Below, piece by piece: positions 8,637 to 16,821 of a stretch of DNA of 64,000 nucleotides. The stretch spans positions 1-64,000 of the forward strand of contig NZ_QJJZ01000011.1 in assembly GCF_003201775.1 (NCBI RefSeq). The letters run 5' to 3'. Source of the stretch: Arenibacter sp. ARW7G5Y1 (GTDB taxonomy: Bacteria; Bacteroidota; Bacteroidia; Flavobacteriales; Flavobacteriaceae). Every line of letters starts with the position of its first letter. Position 1 is the first letter of the stretch. The notes below the pieces were generated by a model that was given only the letters and a program-made list of their open reading frames with translations, did not search any database and was not told where the DNA came from. The translations under genes and the position numbers were made by a program.

Positions 8637-9579
8637 CTTCTTCAGCTAGTTGTACTGTTTCAATACTTTGCACATCACCTGCAAGACGTTCCTTCCAATT
8701 GGTCCAGCCATATTTTTTGGAGAATAGATATAATAGAATTGGATAGATTACCAAAACAGGGATAAAAACATCCCAACCCAATTCTGGTTCCGATATATCC
8801 CTATAGAGCGATTCGGTTTGAAAGGCAGTCCAATCAGCCGTCACCAAAAGGGCGGTAAATAAATTGTTGGCAGCATGAAAACCGATGGCCAATTCCAAGC
8901 CTTCATCCATTAAAGTCAGTATCCCTAAAAAAAATCCGGTACCGATATAATAAACCATTATTCCATAGCCCAATTTTTCAACCTCAGGATTAAAAAAATG
9001 CAATAAACCAAAAATCATTGAAGTGGTTACCAATGGCACCCATCTTTTACCCGACATCAATCCAATTCCCTGCATTAGATAACCTCGCATAAAATACTCC
9101 TCAAAACTGGTTTGGAGCGGGATCAAGAATATGGAAATGAGGCACAATATAGCAAAGGGCATTAATTTAAAATTAAAAACATAATCCTCTGGCGATAAAT
9201 AGATGTCCACCCCGGTAATCAATACGGTTATTGTTCCCCAAAGAGCAAAAGCAAAAAACACTCTTTTCCAATCTATACGTTCTCGGCTAGTGGTAAGGGA
9301 GATTATGGTTTGTCGATGTACATATTTAACGGTAAGAAATGTGGCCAAAAGACCAAATACAAAAGAAATTAACATTAAGAACAGAAATAAATTGCTACCT
9401 ACTATTTTGGACATCCCTGCAATATCCGAGGGAAAGGTTGCCCCTCCGATAGCCTTAACGGTTATTACCCCAAGTAGTGGAATGGATCCCAAAAGTTGCC
9501 AGCCAATAAAAATGATCAAGATCCCAATAAGGTATCGCCAAGATTCATAATTTCCTTTATATCCCTGCTCTATGTACAT
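8620..9579 (-). CDS. CPBP-family intramembrane metalloprotease (Abi/CAAX type)
   Basis: A 319-residue membrane protein with about eight hydrophobic segments. The three CPBP motifs are present: EEYFMRG (E-E-x-x-x-R), FGLLHF (F-x-x-x-H) and HAANN (H-x-x-x-N). These form the metal site of Rce1-like intramembrane proteases. The substrate is unknown. It overlaps menC by 10 bases and menE by 17 bases, so it is translated as the middle gene of a menaquinone operon. A direct role in menaquinone synthesis is not known; the membrane setting is the only link. Confidence 0.9.
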   Translation of the reverse strand: MYIEQGYKGNYESWRYLIGILIIFIGWQLLGSIPLLGVITVKAIGGATFPSDIAGMSKIVGSNLFLFLMLISFVFGLLATFLTVKYVHRQTIISLTTSRERIDWKRVFFAFALWGTITVLITGVDIYLSPEDYVFNFKLMPFAILCLISIFLIPLQTSFEEYFMRGYLMQGIGLMSGKRWVPLVTTSMIFGLLHFFNPEVEKLGYGIMVYYIGTGFFLGILTLMDEGLELAIGFHAANNLFTALLVTADWTAFQTESLYRDISEPELGWDVFIPVLVIYPILLYLFSKKYGWTNWKERLAGDVQSIETVQLAEEGESKL

Positions 9580-10622
9580 ATATTCTCTATTAAATTATTT
9601 TCCCAACTCCCGGTTTTTTCATAGGATATTGTTCCATTATTTACTTTTAACGGGCATTTAAAATTATTGGTATATAAGCCACCCGTACCCAATCCCTGTG
9701 GTAAAGGGTTATCCAAGGTGTAAGTCCACTGGGCAATGGCGTTAAGGCCAATGTTGCTTTCCAGCGCACTCGTAACCCACCATTTTATATTTAACTTCTC
9801 CGCAACCCTGATCCATTCCATACTTCCCCTAAACCCTCCAATCAAACTTGGCTTTAGGATTATGTACTGCGGTCTTATAGTTTGTAGAAGTTTCTCCTTT
9901 TCCGTTACATTTGCAATTCCGATTAATTCTTCGTCCAAGGCTATGGGGATGGGAGGATTTAAGCACAATTTCTTCATTTTATTGGCGTTGCCTGCCTTTA
10001 TGGGCTGCTCTATGGAGTGTAGGTTAAACGGGGATAGACATTCCAGTTTATGCATGGCCTCCGAAGGAAGAAAAGCACCATTGGCATCGACCCTTAGTTC
10101 AATTTCCTTTTCACTGTATTTATTTCGAATAGATTTTAAAAGTGTTATTTCCTTTTCAAAATCGATGGCCCCAATTTTTAATTTTATGCATTTGAATCCT
10201 TCCTCCAACTTTTGTTGGATTTGTTGGTGCATAAAATGTTCATCGCCCATCCAGATCAATCCATTTATGATAATTGGTATGTTGGAGTCCGTAAATTCTG
10301 ATGGATAAAGTAAAAAAGGGGTTCTGGAATTTAGGGATAAAAAGGCCTGTTCCACTCCAAACTGAATACTTGGATAATCCATCAAAGTTTCCCAAAGCCT
10401 ATCTTCGCCCAAATTGATGTTATCGCAGGTCCATTTTAGCCTATCCTCATAATCAGGCACATCATCAGCACTTAAACCTCTAAGAATACCACATTCCCCA
10501 ATTCCAAATTTCTTATCCTTTTCCAAGATAATAAAGAAGGTTTCCTTCTGGGTCATTACACCCCTGGAAGTTCCACTGGGACGTTTAAAATCTAAAATGT
10601 ATTTTTTGTAGGTCGCTTTCAT
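9570..10622 (-). CDS. menC: o-Succinylbenzoate synthase MenC (enolase superfamily)
   Basis: A 350-residue enolase-superfamily enzyme that dehydrates SHCHC to o-succinylbenzoate in menaquinone synthesis. The catalytic lysine motif is 'CIKLKIG', the metal ligands are in 'LRVDANGAF', 'HSIEQPI' and 'ALDEEL', and the second lysine is in 'YIILKPSLIGG'. The ORF can be extended to a TTG at 10637, but that TTG is part of a -7 promoter box (TAAATTTG on the minus strand, 10635-10642). The ATG at 10622 is therefore preferred. It is the first gene of the menC-CPBP-menE operon and is divergent from an SDR gene only 39 bases away. Confidence 0.92.
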   Translation of the reverse strand: MKATYKKYILDFKRPSGTSRGVMTQKETFFIILEKDKKFGIGECGILRGLSADDVPDYEDRLKWTCDNINLGEDRLWETLMDYPSIQFGVEQAFLSLNSRTPFLLYPSEFTDSNIPIIINGLIWMGDEHFMHQQIQQKLEEGFKCIKLKIGAIDFEKEITLLKSIRNKYSEKEIELRVDANGAFLPSEAMHKLECLSPFNLHSIEQPIKAGNANKMKKLCLNPPIPIALDEELIGIANVTEKEKLLQTIRPQYIILKPSLIGGFRGSMEWIRVAEKLNIKWWVTSALESNIGLNAIAQWTYTLDNPLPQGLGTGGLYTNNFKCPLKVNNGTISYEKTGSWENNLIENICT

Positions 10623-10634
10623 GAAATATAACAT

Positions 10635-10642
10635 CAAATTTA
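10635..10642 (-). promoter_or_regulatory. -7 promoter element of the menC operon
   Basis: On the minus strand this reads TAAATTTG, a full match to the Bacteroidota -7 consensus TAnnTTTG, ending 12 bases before the chosen menC ATG. No clear -33 TTTG is seen at the right distance. On the plus strand a weaker TATCTTTT (10645-10652) could serve the SDR gene. Confidence 0.5.
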
Positions 10643-10661
10643 ACTATCTTTTTTTCTAAAT

Positions 10662-11465
10662 ATGAAAAAAATGAATACAAAAGTCGGTAAGGTGGTTTGG
10701 ATAACCGGAGCTTCATCCGGTATAGGGGAAGCACTGACCTATGAATTTAATAGCAAAGGCTATAAACTGATTATTTCTTCCAGAAAATTAATAGATATTC
10801 AAAATGTTAAAGCCCGTTGTCCAAAGGGGGATTTTATTTCCCTGCTCACCCTAGATCTAATGGATACCGATAGTATGTCCGGAAAAGTAACCGAAGCCTT
10901 GTCTTTCTATGGATCAATAGACATATTGATAAATAACGCGGGTATAAGCCAACGCTCCTTGATCCTGGAAACAGATATGAAAGTATATAAGAAATTAATG
11001 GTGGTAAATTATGTGGGTACCATAGCCCTTAGCAAAGCAATCCTACCCTATTTTGTGTCCCATAAAAAAGGCCATTTTGTTACGGTAACCAGCCTAATGG
11101 GAAAATTCGGATCGCCTTACCGCTCTGGATACTGTGGTGCCAAACACGCTCTTCATGGTTTTTTTGATGTCTTGCGTATGGAACATGAAAATGACCATAT
11201 AAAGGTTACCCTGGTTTGCCCCGGATTTGTAAATACCAATGTGGCCATAAATGCCCTCACAGCGGATGGCACGCCCCAGGTTAAAAATGATGTGGCCACT
11301 AAAAATGGATTATCACCACAACTTTTTGCCATAAAAATGGTCAAGGCCATAGAAAAGGAAAAATTTGAAGTTTACATAGGCCGTAAAGAAGTAATGGGCA
11401 TCTATTTGAAAAGATTTTTTCCTAAACTACTCCACAAAATGGTTTTGCGAAATAAGGTAAGGTAA
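10662..11465 (+). CDS. Short-chain dehydrogenase/reductase (SDR) family oxidoreductase
   Basis: A 267-residue classical SDR. The cofactor motif TGASSGIG is at residues 15-22, NNAG at 91-94, and the catalytic triad is Ser144, Tyr157 and Lys161 (YCGAK). It resembles flavobacterial DHRS7-like or fatty-acyl type SDRs with a basic C-terminal tail that could touch the membrane. The substrate is unknown. The gene starts 39 bases from the divergent menC and its stop codon directly abuts the stop codon of the convergent UPF0173 gene. Confidence 0.9.
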   Translation: MKKMNTKVGKVVWITGASSGIGEALTYEFNSKGYKLIISSRKLIDIQNVKARCPKGDFISLLTLDLMDTDSMSGKVTEALSFYGSIDILINNAGISQRSLILETDMKVYKKLMVVNYVGTIALSKAILPYFVSHKKGHFVTVTSLMGKFGSPYRSGYCGAKHALHGFFDVLRMEHENDHIKVTLVCPGFVNTNVAINALTADGTPQVKNDVATKNGLSPQLFAIKMVKAIEKEKFEVYIGRKEVMGIYLKRFFPKLLHKMVLRNKVR

Positions 11466-12146
11466 TTATACCTTTAAAGATTCACCGATTTCCAGCAAAA
11501 TTAACTCTTTGCCATGCTTGGAAAATTTTTGAACGGACTCTTTATGATCAATTATAATATACCCGAAAGTATCGTAATGATAACCTAGTATCCTAGGACA
11601 TTGAACAAAATCGGAAGCTATAAGTGCATCATCGACCCCCATCGTAAAATTATCGCCAATGGGCAATACAGCAAGATCCAATTGGAACGACATTGGAATA
11701 AGCTTCATATCCATCGTTAATGCCGTGTCCCCTGCAATATAAATACACTTTCCTTCTGAAGATAAAATAAATCCACCGGGTTGTCCGCCATTAGTCCCGT
11801 CCGGAAAGGAAGAGGTATGAATGGCATTGACATATTTAAGAGTGCCGAAATCGAATTTCCAGCTTCCACCGTGATTCATAGGGTGGGACTTTAGACCTTT
11901 GTTTTCATAGTAAGTGGCAATCTCAAAATTACTTACCACCGTTGCTTTGTTCTTTTTCCCAATTTCCTCGACATCCAATATATGGTCTTGATGGGCATGG
12001 GTGACCAAGATATAATCGGGTTTTAAATCTTCAATGTTGATTTTGCCTTTCACTTTATCATTTCCTGTAATGAAAGGATCTACCAGTAAGCTTTTTCCAC
12101 CTGTTTCAATCAATAAAGAGGAATGGCCAAGAAAAGTAATTTGCAT
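11466..12146 (-). CDS. UPF0173 metal-dependent hydrolase (MBL fold)
   Basis: A 226-residue cytoplasmic protein of the usual UPF0173 length. The zinc motif H-x-H-x-D-H is complete at residues 50-55 (HAHQDH), with further ligands in 'YIAGDTALT' and 'GYHYDT'. It is predicted to be a hydrolase of unknown physiological substrate. Its TAA stop lies directly against the stop of the SDR gene with no base between them. The histidine kinase gene ends upstream on the same strand, with 24 bases between its start side and this gene's region, so no shared operon is proven. Confidence 0.9.
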   Translation of the reverse strand: MQITFLGHSSLLIETGGKSLLVDPFITGNDKVKGKINIEDLKPDYILVTHAHQDHILDVEEIGKKNKATVVSNFEIATYYENKGLKSHPMNHGGSWKFDFGTLKYVNAIHTSSFPDGTNGGQPGGFILSSEGKCIYIAGDTALTMDMKLIPMSFQLDLAVLPIGDNFTMGVDDALIASDFVQCPRILGYHYDTFGYIIIDHKESVQKFSKHGKELILLEIGESLKV

Positions 12147-12170
12147 AGGTTGAACTGTTTTTGTTCAAAT

Positions 12171-14132
12171 TTATTTAAAATTGAACCAAAAACGAACTCC
12201 TTCCGATGTTTTATCGATATTTAAAGTGGATTGAAGCTGATTTACCAGACGATTCATTAACCTGATCCCCATGGAAGAATTGGCCCTGTCATCCGTATCC
12301 TCCGGCAGTCCAACACCATTATCCGTGTATTCAAAATAGCCCTGCCCCCCATTTTTCCTCAAATGGATATAAATTTTCCCATTTTCGTCATCGTCAGGGA
12401 AGGCGTATTTAAATGAGTTGGATACCAATTCATTTAAAATAAGACCAAAGGGGATTGCCCTATCTATATCCAGCTCCACGTCTTCGGCATCGATGGTAAT
12501 ATTGATATTATGTCCTCCTTTTTTATAGACCGATTGTACACTGTTGATCAGACTCTCTATGTACCCCTGCATTTCTATCACGGAGAGATCATCGTTCTGA
12601 TATAATTTTTGATGGATTAGTGCCATCGCCTTTACCCTACTCTTACCTTCTTCCAATGCCTCTATGGCCGCCTTACTGCGGGTGTTCTTCGTTTGTAGGC
12701 TAAGCAGGCTGGAAACCATCTGGAGGTTGTTTTTTACCCTATGGTGAATTTCCTTTAAAAGCGAATCCTTCTCTACCAATGATGCCTCGATTATACGCTT
12801 TTGATCGGCAATGAGCCGTTGGTTCTTAATACTTTTCAAATAGGCAAAAACCAGGCCTGCAAATCCTAAAAGTGTAAAAATCAAAGAAATAAAAACAACA
12901 TGGATCCTATCCTCTTTCGCCTGTAAGTCGCTTCGAAATTGTTCTAAATCCTGTTTCTGCTGCTCCATCATTTTTTTGGAGTACTCTATCTCTTGTCCGG
13001 CCACGGCGGCCAATTGCTGCTTTTTCATGGAGGATTCATTTCTATTCAGGGAATCCCTAATGCGTACATTTCTTTTTAAATAGTCGACCGAATTTTTATA
13101 ATCCCCTATCCGGTCATAATATGCCGCTAGCAGTCTATTCTTTCTAAGGATATTCTCTGTTTTTACTGGATCTTGCCCATTAAGGAGGTATTCCTTCGCC
13201 TTCTCGTAGTCTTCATTTTGCAAATGGCAATCTGCCAGTTCCAAGGTGTTTTCAACCATTTCCGAAGAGAATTTTCCCTTATTGTACTCGTTGAACAGAT
13301 CGATGGAGTTTTCCAAAAAGGGAATGGCAATATCGTATTCCTTTAGTAAGGCATGGCATTTCCCGATATTACCTTCTATAATGGCCTTCAATAAATTACC
13401 TTTACTAATTTCCTGCTCTGTTTTTTCCCTGCTGATATCGTTTAGGTAGACATCTATAAATCCCTTTGCCTTTTTATAATAGGTCAAAGCTGTAGGAAAG
13501 GACATGTCCAAAAGAAGATAGTTCCCTACATTGCTCTGGTATTGTGCCTGTCCGTAGTAATCGTCCTCCCGTATGGTTTTAAGTTTGTCCTTGATATAGT
13601 CGTCCATTGCCTTTCTATGGAGTCCCAGGTTGGAATAAATATCATAGAAAATCACCTTGTCCGTAAGGCCTAAATTCTTTTTTTCATTTCTTATTTCAAA
13701 TTGCCGATCGTATAGCCCTAATTTCGCGTAGTTATTGTCTATAAGATCCAAAAGGATTTTTTTGGATGGCAAATCCAAATTTTCAATTTTCTTATACAGT
13801 TGATTTGCTATGGCCACACTTTTGCTAAAGTCGCCAATATCATAATAAAGCTGGGATTGCATAAGCTCATATTTGGTGATGCTTATTGAATCCTTCAATT
13901 TTTGGGCATTGTTGTGATAGACATTTACCGCTGCTTGCCAGTCATAGGCAGAATCTTCGAGATAGCGATTGGGAGTGCCGAAGAAATAATCGAACCTTTC
14001 CTGTGCTCCTTTCTTATTTTGGAAGTCCTGAAAATAATCCGGTTTGTTTGAAGAGTCTTGGGCAGGTGAATACCAAAAACACAATGAACAAATCATTAAT
14101 GAAAAAAATGTTTTATGAAAAGACTTCACCAT
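12171..14132 (-). CDS. TPR sensor histidine kinase of the HisKA_2/HWE type
   Basis: A 653-residue sensor kinase. A signal-peptide-like N-terminus leads to TPR-like helices (residues 30-370, for example 'YYDIGDFSKSVAIANQLY'), a coiled coil, one membrane helix (about 415-437) and a cytoplasmic kinase. The phosphoacceptor box 'EIHHRVKNNLQ' is of the HisKA_2 type. The ATPase has N box 'LNELVSNSFKYAF' and G box 'DNGVGLP'. The periplasmic TPR domain probably senses a protein or peptide partner. No response regulator gene is adjacent, so its partner is encoded elsewhere. Upstream is a 720-bp stretch without a gene. Confidence 0.9.
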   Translation of the reverse strand: MVKSFHKTFFSLMICSLCFWYSPAQDSSNKPDYFQDFQNKKGAQERFDYFFGTPNRYLEDSAYDWQAAVNVYHNNAQKLKDSISITKYELMQSQLYYDIGDFSKSVAIANQLYKKIENLDLPSKKILLDLIDNNYAKLGLYDRQFEIRNEKKNLGLTDKVIFYDIYSNLGLHRKAMDDYIKDKLKTIREDDYYGQAQYQSNVGNYLLLDMSFPTALTYYKKAKGFIDVYLNDISREKTEQEISKGNLLKAIIEGNIGKCHALLKEYDIAIPFLENSIDLFNEYNKGKFSSEMVENTLELADCHLQNEDYEKAKEYLLNGQDPVKTENILRKNRLLAAYYDRIGDYKNSVDYLKRNVRIRDSLNRNESSMKKQQLAAVAGQEIEYSKKMMEQQKQDLEQFRSDLQAKEDRIHVVFISLIFTLLGFAGLVFAYLKSIKNQRLIADQKRIIEASLVEKDSLLKEIHHRVKNNLQMVSSLLSLQTKNTRSKAAIEALEEGKSRVKAMALIHQKLYQNDDLSVIEMQGYIESLINSVQSVYKKGGHNINITIDAEDVELDIDRAIPFGLILNELVSNSFKYAFPDDDENGKIYIHLRKNGGQGYFEYTDNGVGLPEDTDDRANSSMGIRLMNRLVNQLQSTLNIDKTSEGVRFWFNFK

Positions 14133-14855
14133 TGTTCAATTGTTGTCTTAATATTCTAATTACTTCTTGGTTTTTTTAATAATTTAATGGGCCTTTGGTA
14201 TATTGGATACAATAGTACAAACGCCAAAGCAAGGTTAATGTTGTACCTCGCATCTTCTCAATTACCACTATCATTGATCGTTTGGTGACATCACCAGCCA
14301 AATAAAGTGATTTGTTGGCAATTTAACCATTATTTTGTCCTTCAACCTCTAATGCCGGTCATAGGGTTTAAAATAAAAAAGGCAATACAAATTAATTGCA
14401 CAGCCTTTTTATTTATGTTATGATAAGATTTGGGACTCTTTATCAGTTCAAAAATATGCAGTAGTATTGTGAAATTTAGAATTTTGTTGTGTAACGCCAA
14501 TATCTTGTTGTGAAACCTATGAATTAAAGATAGTCTTGTAATTCATCGGATTTATTGTGCATGTCATCGAGTAAAAAGACTATGGGCAACCATCACTAGT
14601 AAGGAGCCATATTGTTATTGGCACACTAGGTGTCATTGGGTTGCTCGGGTAAGGTGGCCTGCCCGTTAGGGTCGGAAGGGCAACTAAATGTTAATGGTAT
14701 TTTCTTTATGATGCCACATGGCTTCAACCTGAATATTCTTCACGAAAAATCGCTTATGCTTCCGGCTGGTCTCCATTACCTACTATAGGTATTTTTAATA
14801 CGGAAAATAGCTGCCCTAAAAATATTGGCCATTTCCAGCCTACAATGGTGCTATA
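14133..14855. other. 723-bp stretch without a recognisable gene
   Basis: No ORF of convincing length or character is found on either strand. The stretch holds a terminator-like hairpin at 14376-14413. It also holds a locally GC-rich patch at 14640-14684, where GTTGC/GCAAC form an outer stem around a CGGGT/GCCCG hairpin. It could be the 3' region of the S24 regulator transcript, a small RNA, or a decayed gene. I cannot choose between these from the sequence alone. Confidence 0.5.
14376..14413 (-). terminator. Terminator-like hairpin inside the gene-free stretch
   Basis: The stem AAAAAAGGC with GCCTTTTTAT encloses a shorter CAAT/ATTG pair. A/T runs flank it on both sides, so it could stop transcripts from either direction. 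The nearest upstream minus-strand gene is the S24 regulator, whose stop is about 440 bases away; there is no plus-strand gene upstream. Confidence 0.45.
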
Positions 14856-15623
14856 TTAATTATTCACTTTTTTGAGTTGATTTTTAAGCTCATCCATAGA
14901 TTCCTGCAGCTGTCTCAGCAAGCCCTTCTCGGAGGTGGCATCCACTCCAAAGGTTATTTTGCTGCTAACTTGCCAAAGTTCCTGTATGGCTTCCGTATTA
15001 ACGCTGTAGGGAGGATAGTTTTCATTTAAGGATATTAGGGATATTACGGCCGGATTGGGCGATTTTTCAATTTTTTTAACCAGTACGGCATCCTGTAATA
15101 CCACCACATAAATTTTGTTGGAACTTATATCTTTTAGACCTTCCACCGCCCTGGCCAATACCCATTCCCCCGGCTTTAGGTTGGGCAGCATACTATCCCC
15201 TTCAATTTGGAACCCCCTATAAGTGGCATTTCTGAATTCCGGTAAGGGAATATCAAAGGCAGGTAGCTGTTTGTACCAACTGGTGTCCTGGATATTTTGG
15301 GGGTATCCTGCTGCTGCTTTTGCGTTTACCAATACCATATTCTCATTTTCGGCAGAATTTACCGTAACCACCTTTGGAATAACACTGATATTAGTAATCG
15401 CTAAATGCTTTTGGGAACTTTCCCCAAATAACCAAAGTGGATTAATTTTAAATTGTTTGAGTAATTCCACCACTACTTTTCCAGATAATTTGGTACGGCC
15501 CCTTTCTATGTCAGCAGTGGTATTTGAAATACCGAGCAAGTTGGCAAAATCGGATTGGGTATATCCCAATTCGCGGCGTAAATCTGTAAATCGCTTTGTT
15601 ACAATTTCCATATCCTCGTTCAT
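14856..15623 (-). CDS. HTH/S24-peptidase transcriptional repressor, LexA/CI-like with self-cleavage site
   Basis: With the ATG at 15623 the protein is 255 residues. An XRE-type helix-turn-helix (YTQSDFANLLGISNTTADIERG, split here as YTQSDFANLLG and ISNTTADIERG) covers residues 21-42. The C-terminal half is an S24/LexA peptidase with the cleavage pair Ala105-Gly106, catalytic Ser144 (GDSM) and Lys183 (LVKKI), spaced as in LexA. A coiled coil ends the protein. It is expected to bind palindromic operators and to be inactivated by self-cleavage on RecA filaments or another signal. The longer ORF to 15710 adds a Cys/Pro-rich stretch that covers the promoter side and is unlikely. It faces a DNA-metabolism gene pair across three operator-like palindromes. 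Confidence 0.85.
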   Translation of the reverse strand: MNEDMEIVTKRFTDLRRELGYTQSDFANLLGISNTTADIERGRTKLSGKVVVELLKQFKINPLWLFGESSQKHLAITNISVIPKVVTVNSAENENMVLVNAKAAAGYPQNIQDTSWYKQLPAFDIPLPEFRNATYRGFQIEGDSMLPNLKPGEWVLARAVEGLKDISSNKIYVVVLQDAVLVKKIEKSPNPAVISLISLNENYPPYSVNTEAIQELWQVSSKITFGVDATSEKGLLRQLQESMDELKNQLKKVNN

Positions 15624-15697
15624 AGTACAGGTTTTATATTGATACGGTTCACACGGACATGTCCCCGTGGGGTAAAATGGTCCGTATCTATTTGCTT

Positions 15698-15727
15698 CAA
15701 ATATACGCAATTTGGATTATATCCAAA
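15698..15727 (-). promoter_or_regulatory. Promoter of the S24 repressor, with an operator inside it
   Basis: On the minus strand TTTG (15727-15724) is followed 18 bases later by TATATTTG (15705-15698), close to the Bacteroidota -33/-7 consensus. The palindrome at 15711-15727 fills the space between and includes the two boxes' flanks. This layout suggests that the repressor shuts off its own promoter. Confidence 0.6.
15711..15727. promoter_or_regulatory. Operator-like palindrome O1
   Basis: TTTGGATTATATCCAAA: 7-bp perfect arms around a 3-base centre. It shares the form TWTGGAYTATWTCCAWA with O2 and O3 and lies in the proposed repressor promoter. Confidence 0.65.
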
Positions 15728-15733
15728 ATATTT

Positions 15734-15750
15734 TATGGACTATTTCCATA
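15734..15750. promoter_or_regulatory. Operator-like palindrome O2
   Basis: TATGGACTATTTCCATA: 6-bp perfect arms with a 5-base centre, the same 17-base form as O1. Its centre is 23 bases from that of O1. Confidence 0.65.
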
Positions 15751-15751
15751 A

Positions 15752-15768
15752 TTGGGAAATAATCCATA
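15752..15768. promoter_or_regulatory. Operator-like palindrome O3
   Basis: Read on the minus strand it is TATGGATTATTTCCCAA, differing from O2 at only a few positions. Its right edge touches the plus-strand -7 box TATATTTG (15767-15774) that may serve the small ORF at 15799. A weaker fourth half-site, TTTGGAATAATTACAAC, follows at 15771-15787. Confidence 0.6.
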
Positions 15769-15798
15769 TATTTGGAATAATTACAACTTTTGAATAAA

Positions 15799-15978
15799 AT
15801 GACTATGGACGATCTACATCAAAAATTAAGTGTTCTGGCCTGTTCCGGAATGGAGGATAATCATTATACCGCCAATACTTCCGGGAAGAATCGAACTGTG
15901 TCCATGGGGCATTTGGAAAAAATCCAAAGAAGGCGTCCAAAAAAAGAATTAAGTGTTCAACTCAGTTTATTTGATTAA
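15799..15978 (+). CDS. Small protein ending in a beta-clamp-binding-like QLSLF motif
   Basis: A 59-residue protein from the ATG at 15799; the ORF can be extended 9 bases to a TTG. The N-terminus (MDDLHQKLSVLA) is a helix, the middle is polar, and the C-terminus is basic (RRRPKK) and ends in QLSLFD. QL[SD]LF is the known consensus peptide by which DNA repair and polymerase proteins bind the sliding clamp. It is the first plus-strand gene after the S24 operators and ends 2 bases before the TIGR03915-type gene. In relatives the partner of that gene is a radical-SAM protein of about 420 residues, whose place this short ORF occupies. It may be a remnant of it or a separate small protein. I do not recognise it with confidence. 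Confidence 0.6.
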   Translation: MTMDDLHQKLSVLACSGMEDNHYTANTSGKNRTVSMGHLEKIQRRRPKKELSVQLSLFD

Positions 15979-15980
15979 TT

Positions 15981-16700
15981 ATGGAAAATCCCAAGGTTTT
16001 AATTTACGACGGCAGTTTTAATGGTTTTCTAACCACGGTTTACAAAATATTTGAGGAGAAGATCCCAGTGACCGATATCCAGAAAAATAGAGAGCTTCAA
16101 AAGGGGCTGTTTTCCGAAGCGATAACAGTTTTTACCCAGATGGACAAGGCAAGACGTGTTTGGAACAGCATACAAAATAAAAGTAATGCCGCCATTAAAT
16201 CCATTTACTTTGCCTTTTTAAGTGAAACCAAAGGTATTGAACTTCTCCTATACCAATACATCCGCTCCATGTACGCCAACCCCGATGATCATCCCATAGA
16301 GGGTATTTCCGATATAATATTAAGAATACAGCAACATTCAAGAATGGTGGCGCGGGAAAAGCACAGGATAGAGGCCATTGCAAATTTTGAAATATCACAA
16401 GATCAGGTTTTCTTTTCCATAGTTTCACCAGCATTTGATGTGCTACCGCTCATATCCAAATACTTCAGATCAAAGTTTCAGGGACAGGAGTTTATAATAT
16501 ATGATCAAAAGAGAAAATATGCCATTTTTTACAATCTATATACTGTTGAAATTATTTCCATGGAATTATCAGTTCATGATTATCCCAGGAAGCTAAGTCA
16601 AACCCATATAAAACAATTTATAAATAATAAGTTGCACCCACATTCGCCTTATTCCAAAAGAGTTCAGTTGGAAGCTGAAGGAGAAAAGGCAGCGGTGTAA
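15981..16700 (+). CDS. TIGR03915-family putative DNA metabolism/repair protein
   Basis: A 239-residue protein. The N-terminus 'LIYDGSFNGFLTTVYKIFE' and the pattern 'MVAREKHRIEAIANFE' through 'YYDQKRKYAIFYN'-like sequence match the TIGR03915 (DUF4130-type) family. In other bacteria this family is encoded next to a radical-SAM protein (TIGR03916) proposed to act on DNA, with a uracil-DNA-glycosylase-like fusion in some species. Its exact reaction is unknown. It starts 2 bases after the small QLSLF ORF and is probably controlled by the divergent S24 repressor, which would make it damage-inducible. That regulation is inferred. Confidence 0.8.
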   Translation: MENPKVLIYDGSFNGFLTTVYKIFEEKIPVTDIQKNRELQKGLFSEAITVFTQMDKARRVWNSIQNKSNAAIKSIYFAFLSETKGIELLLYQYIRSMYANPDDHPIEGISDIILRIQQHSRMVAREKHRIEAIANFEISQDQVFFSIVSPAFDVLPLISKYFRSKFQGQEFIIYDQKRKYAIFYNLYTVEIISMELSVHDYPRKLSQTHIKQFINNKLHPHSPYSKRVQLEAEGEKAAV

Positions 16701-16821
16701 TCATTATTTGAGTCATTCGTCCCTTTTTTTCATTATGGAATAGCCAATACTGTTTAAAGTAAAAATCCTGTTTATATACAGTACATTGGAATTAAATTAA
16801 AGTTTTAATTTCTAGGTAAGC

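Noticed and set aside
9736-10308. 190-codon plus-strand ORF
   Set aside because: It lies wholly antisense to menC, whose enolase motifs are clear. It has no domain or start context.
15223-15642. 139-codon plus-strand ORF
   Set aside because: Antisense to the S24 repressor, which has conserved catalytic residues.
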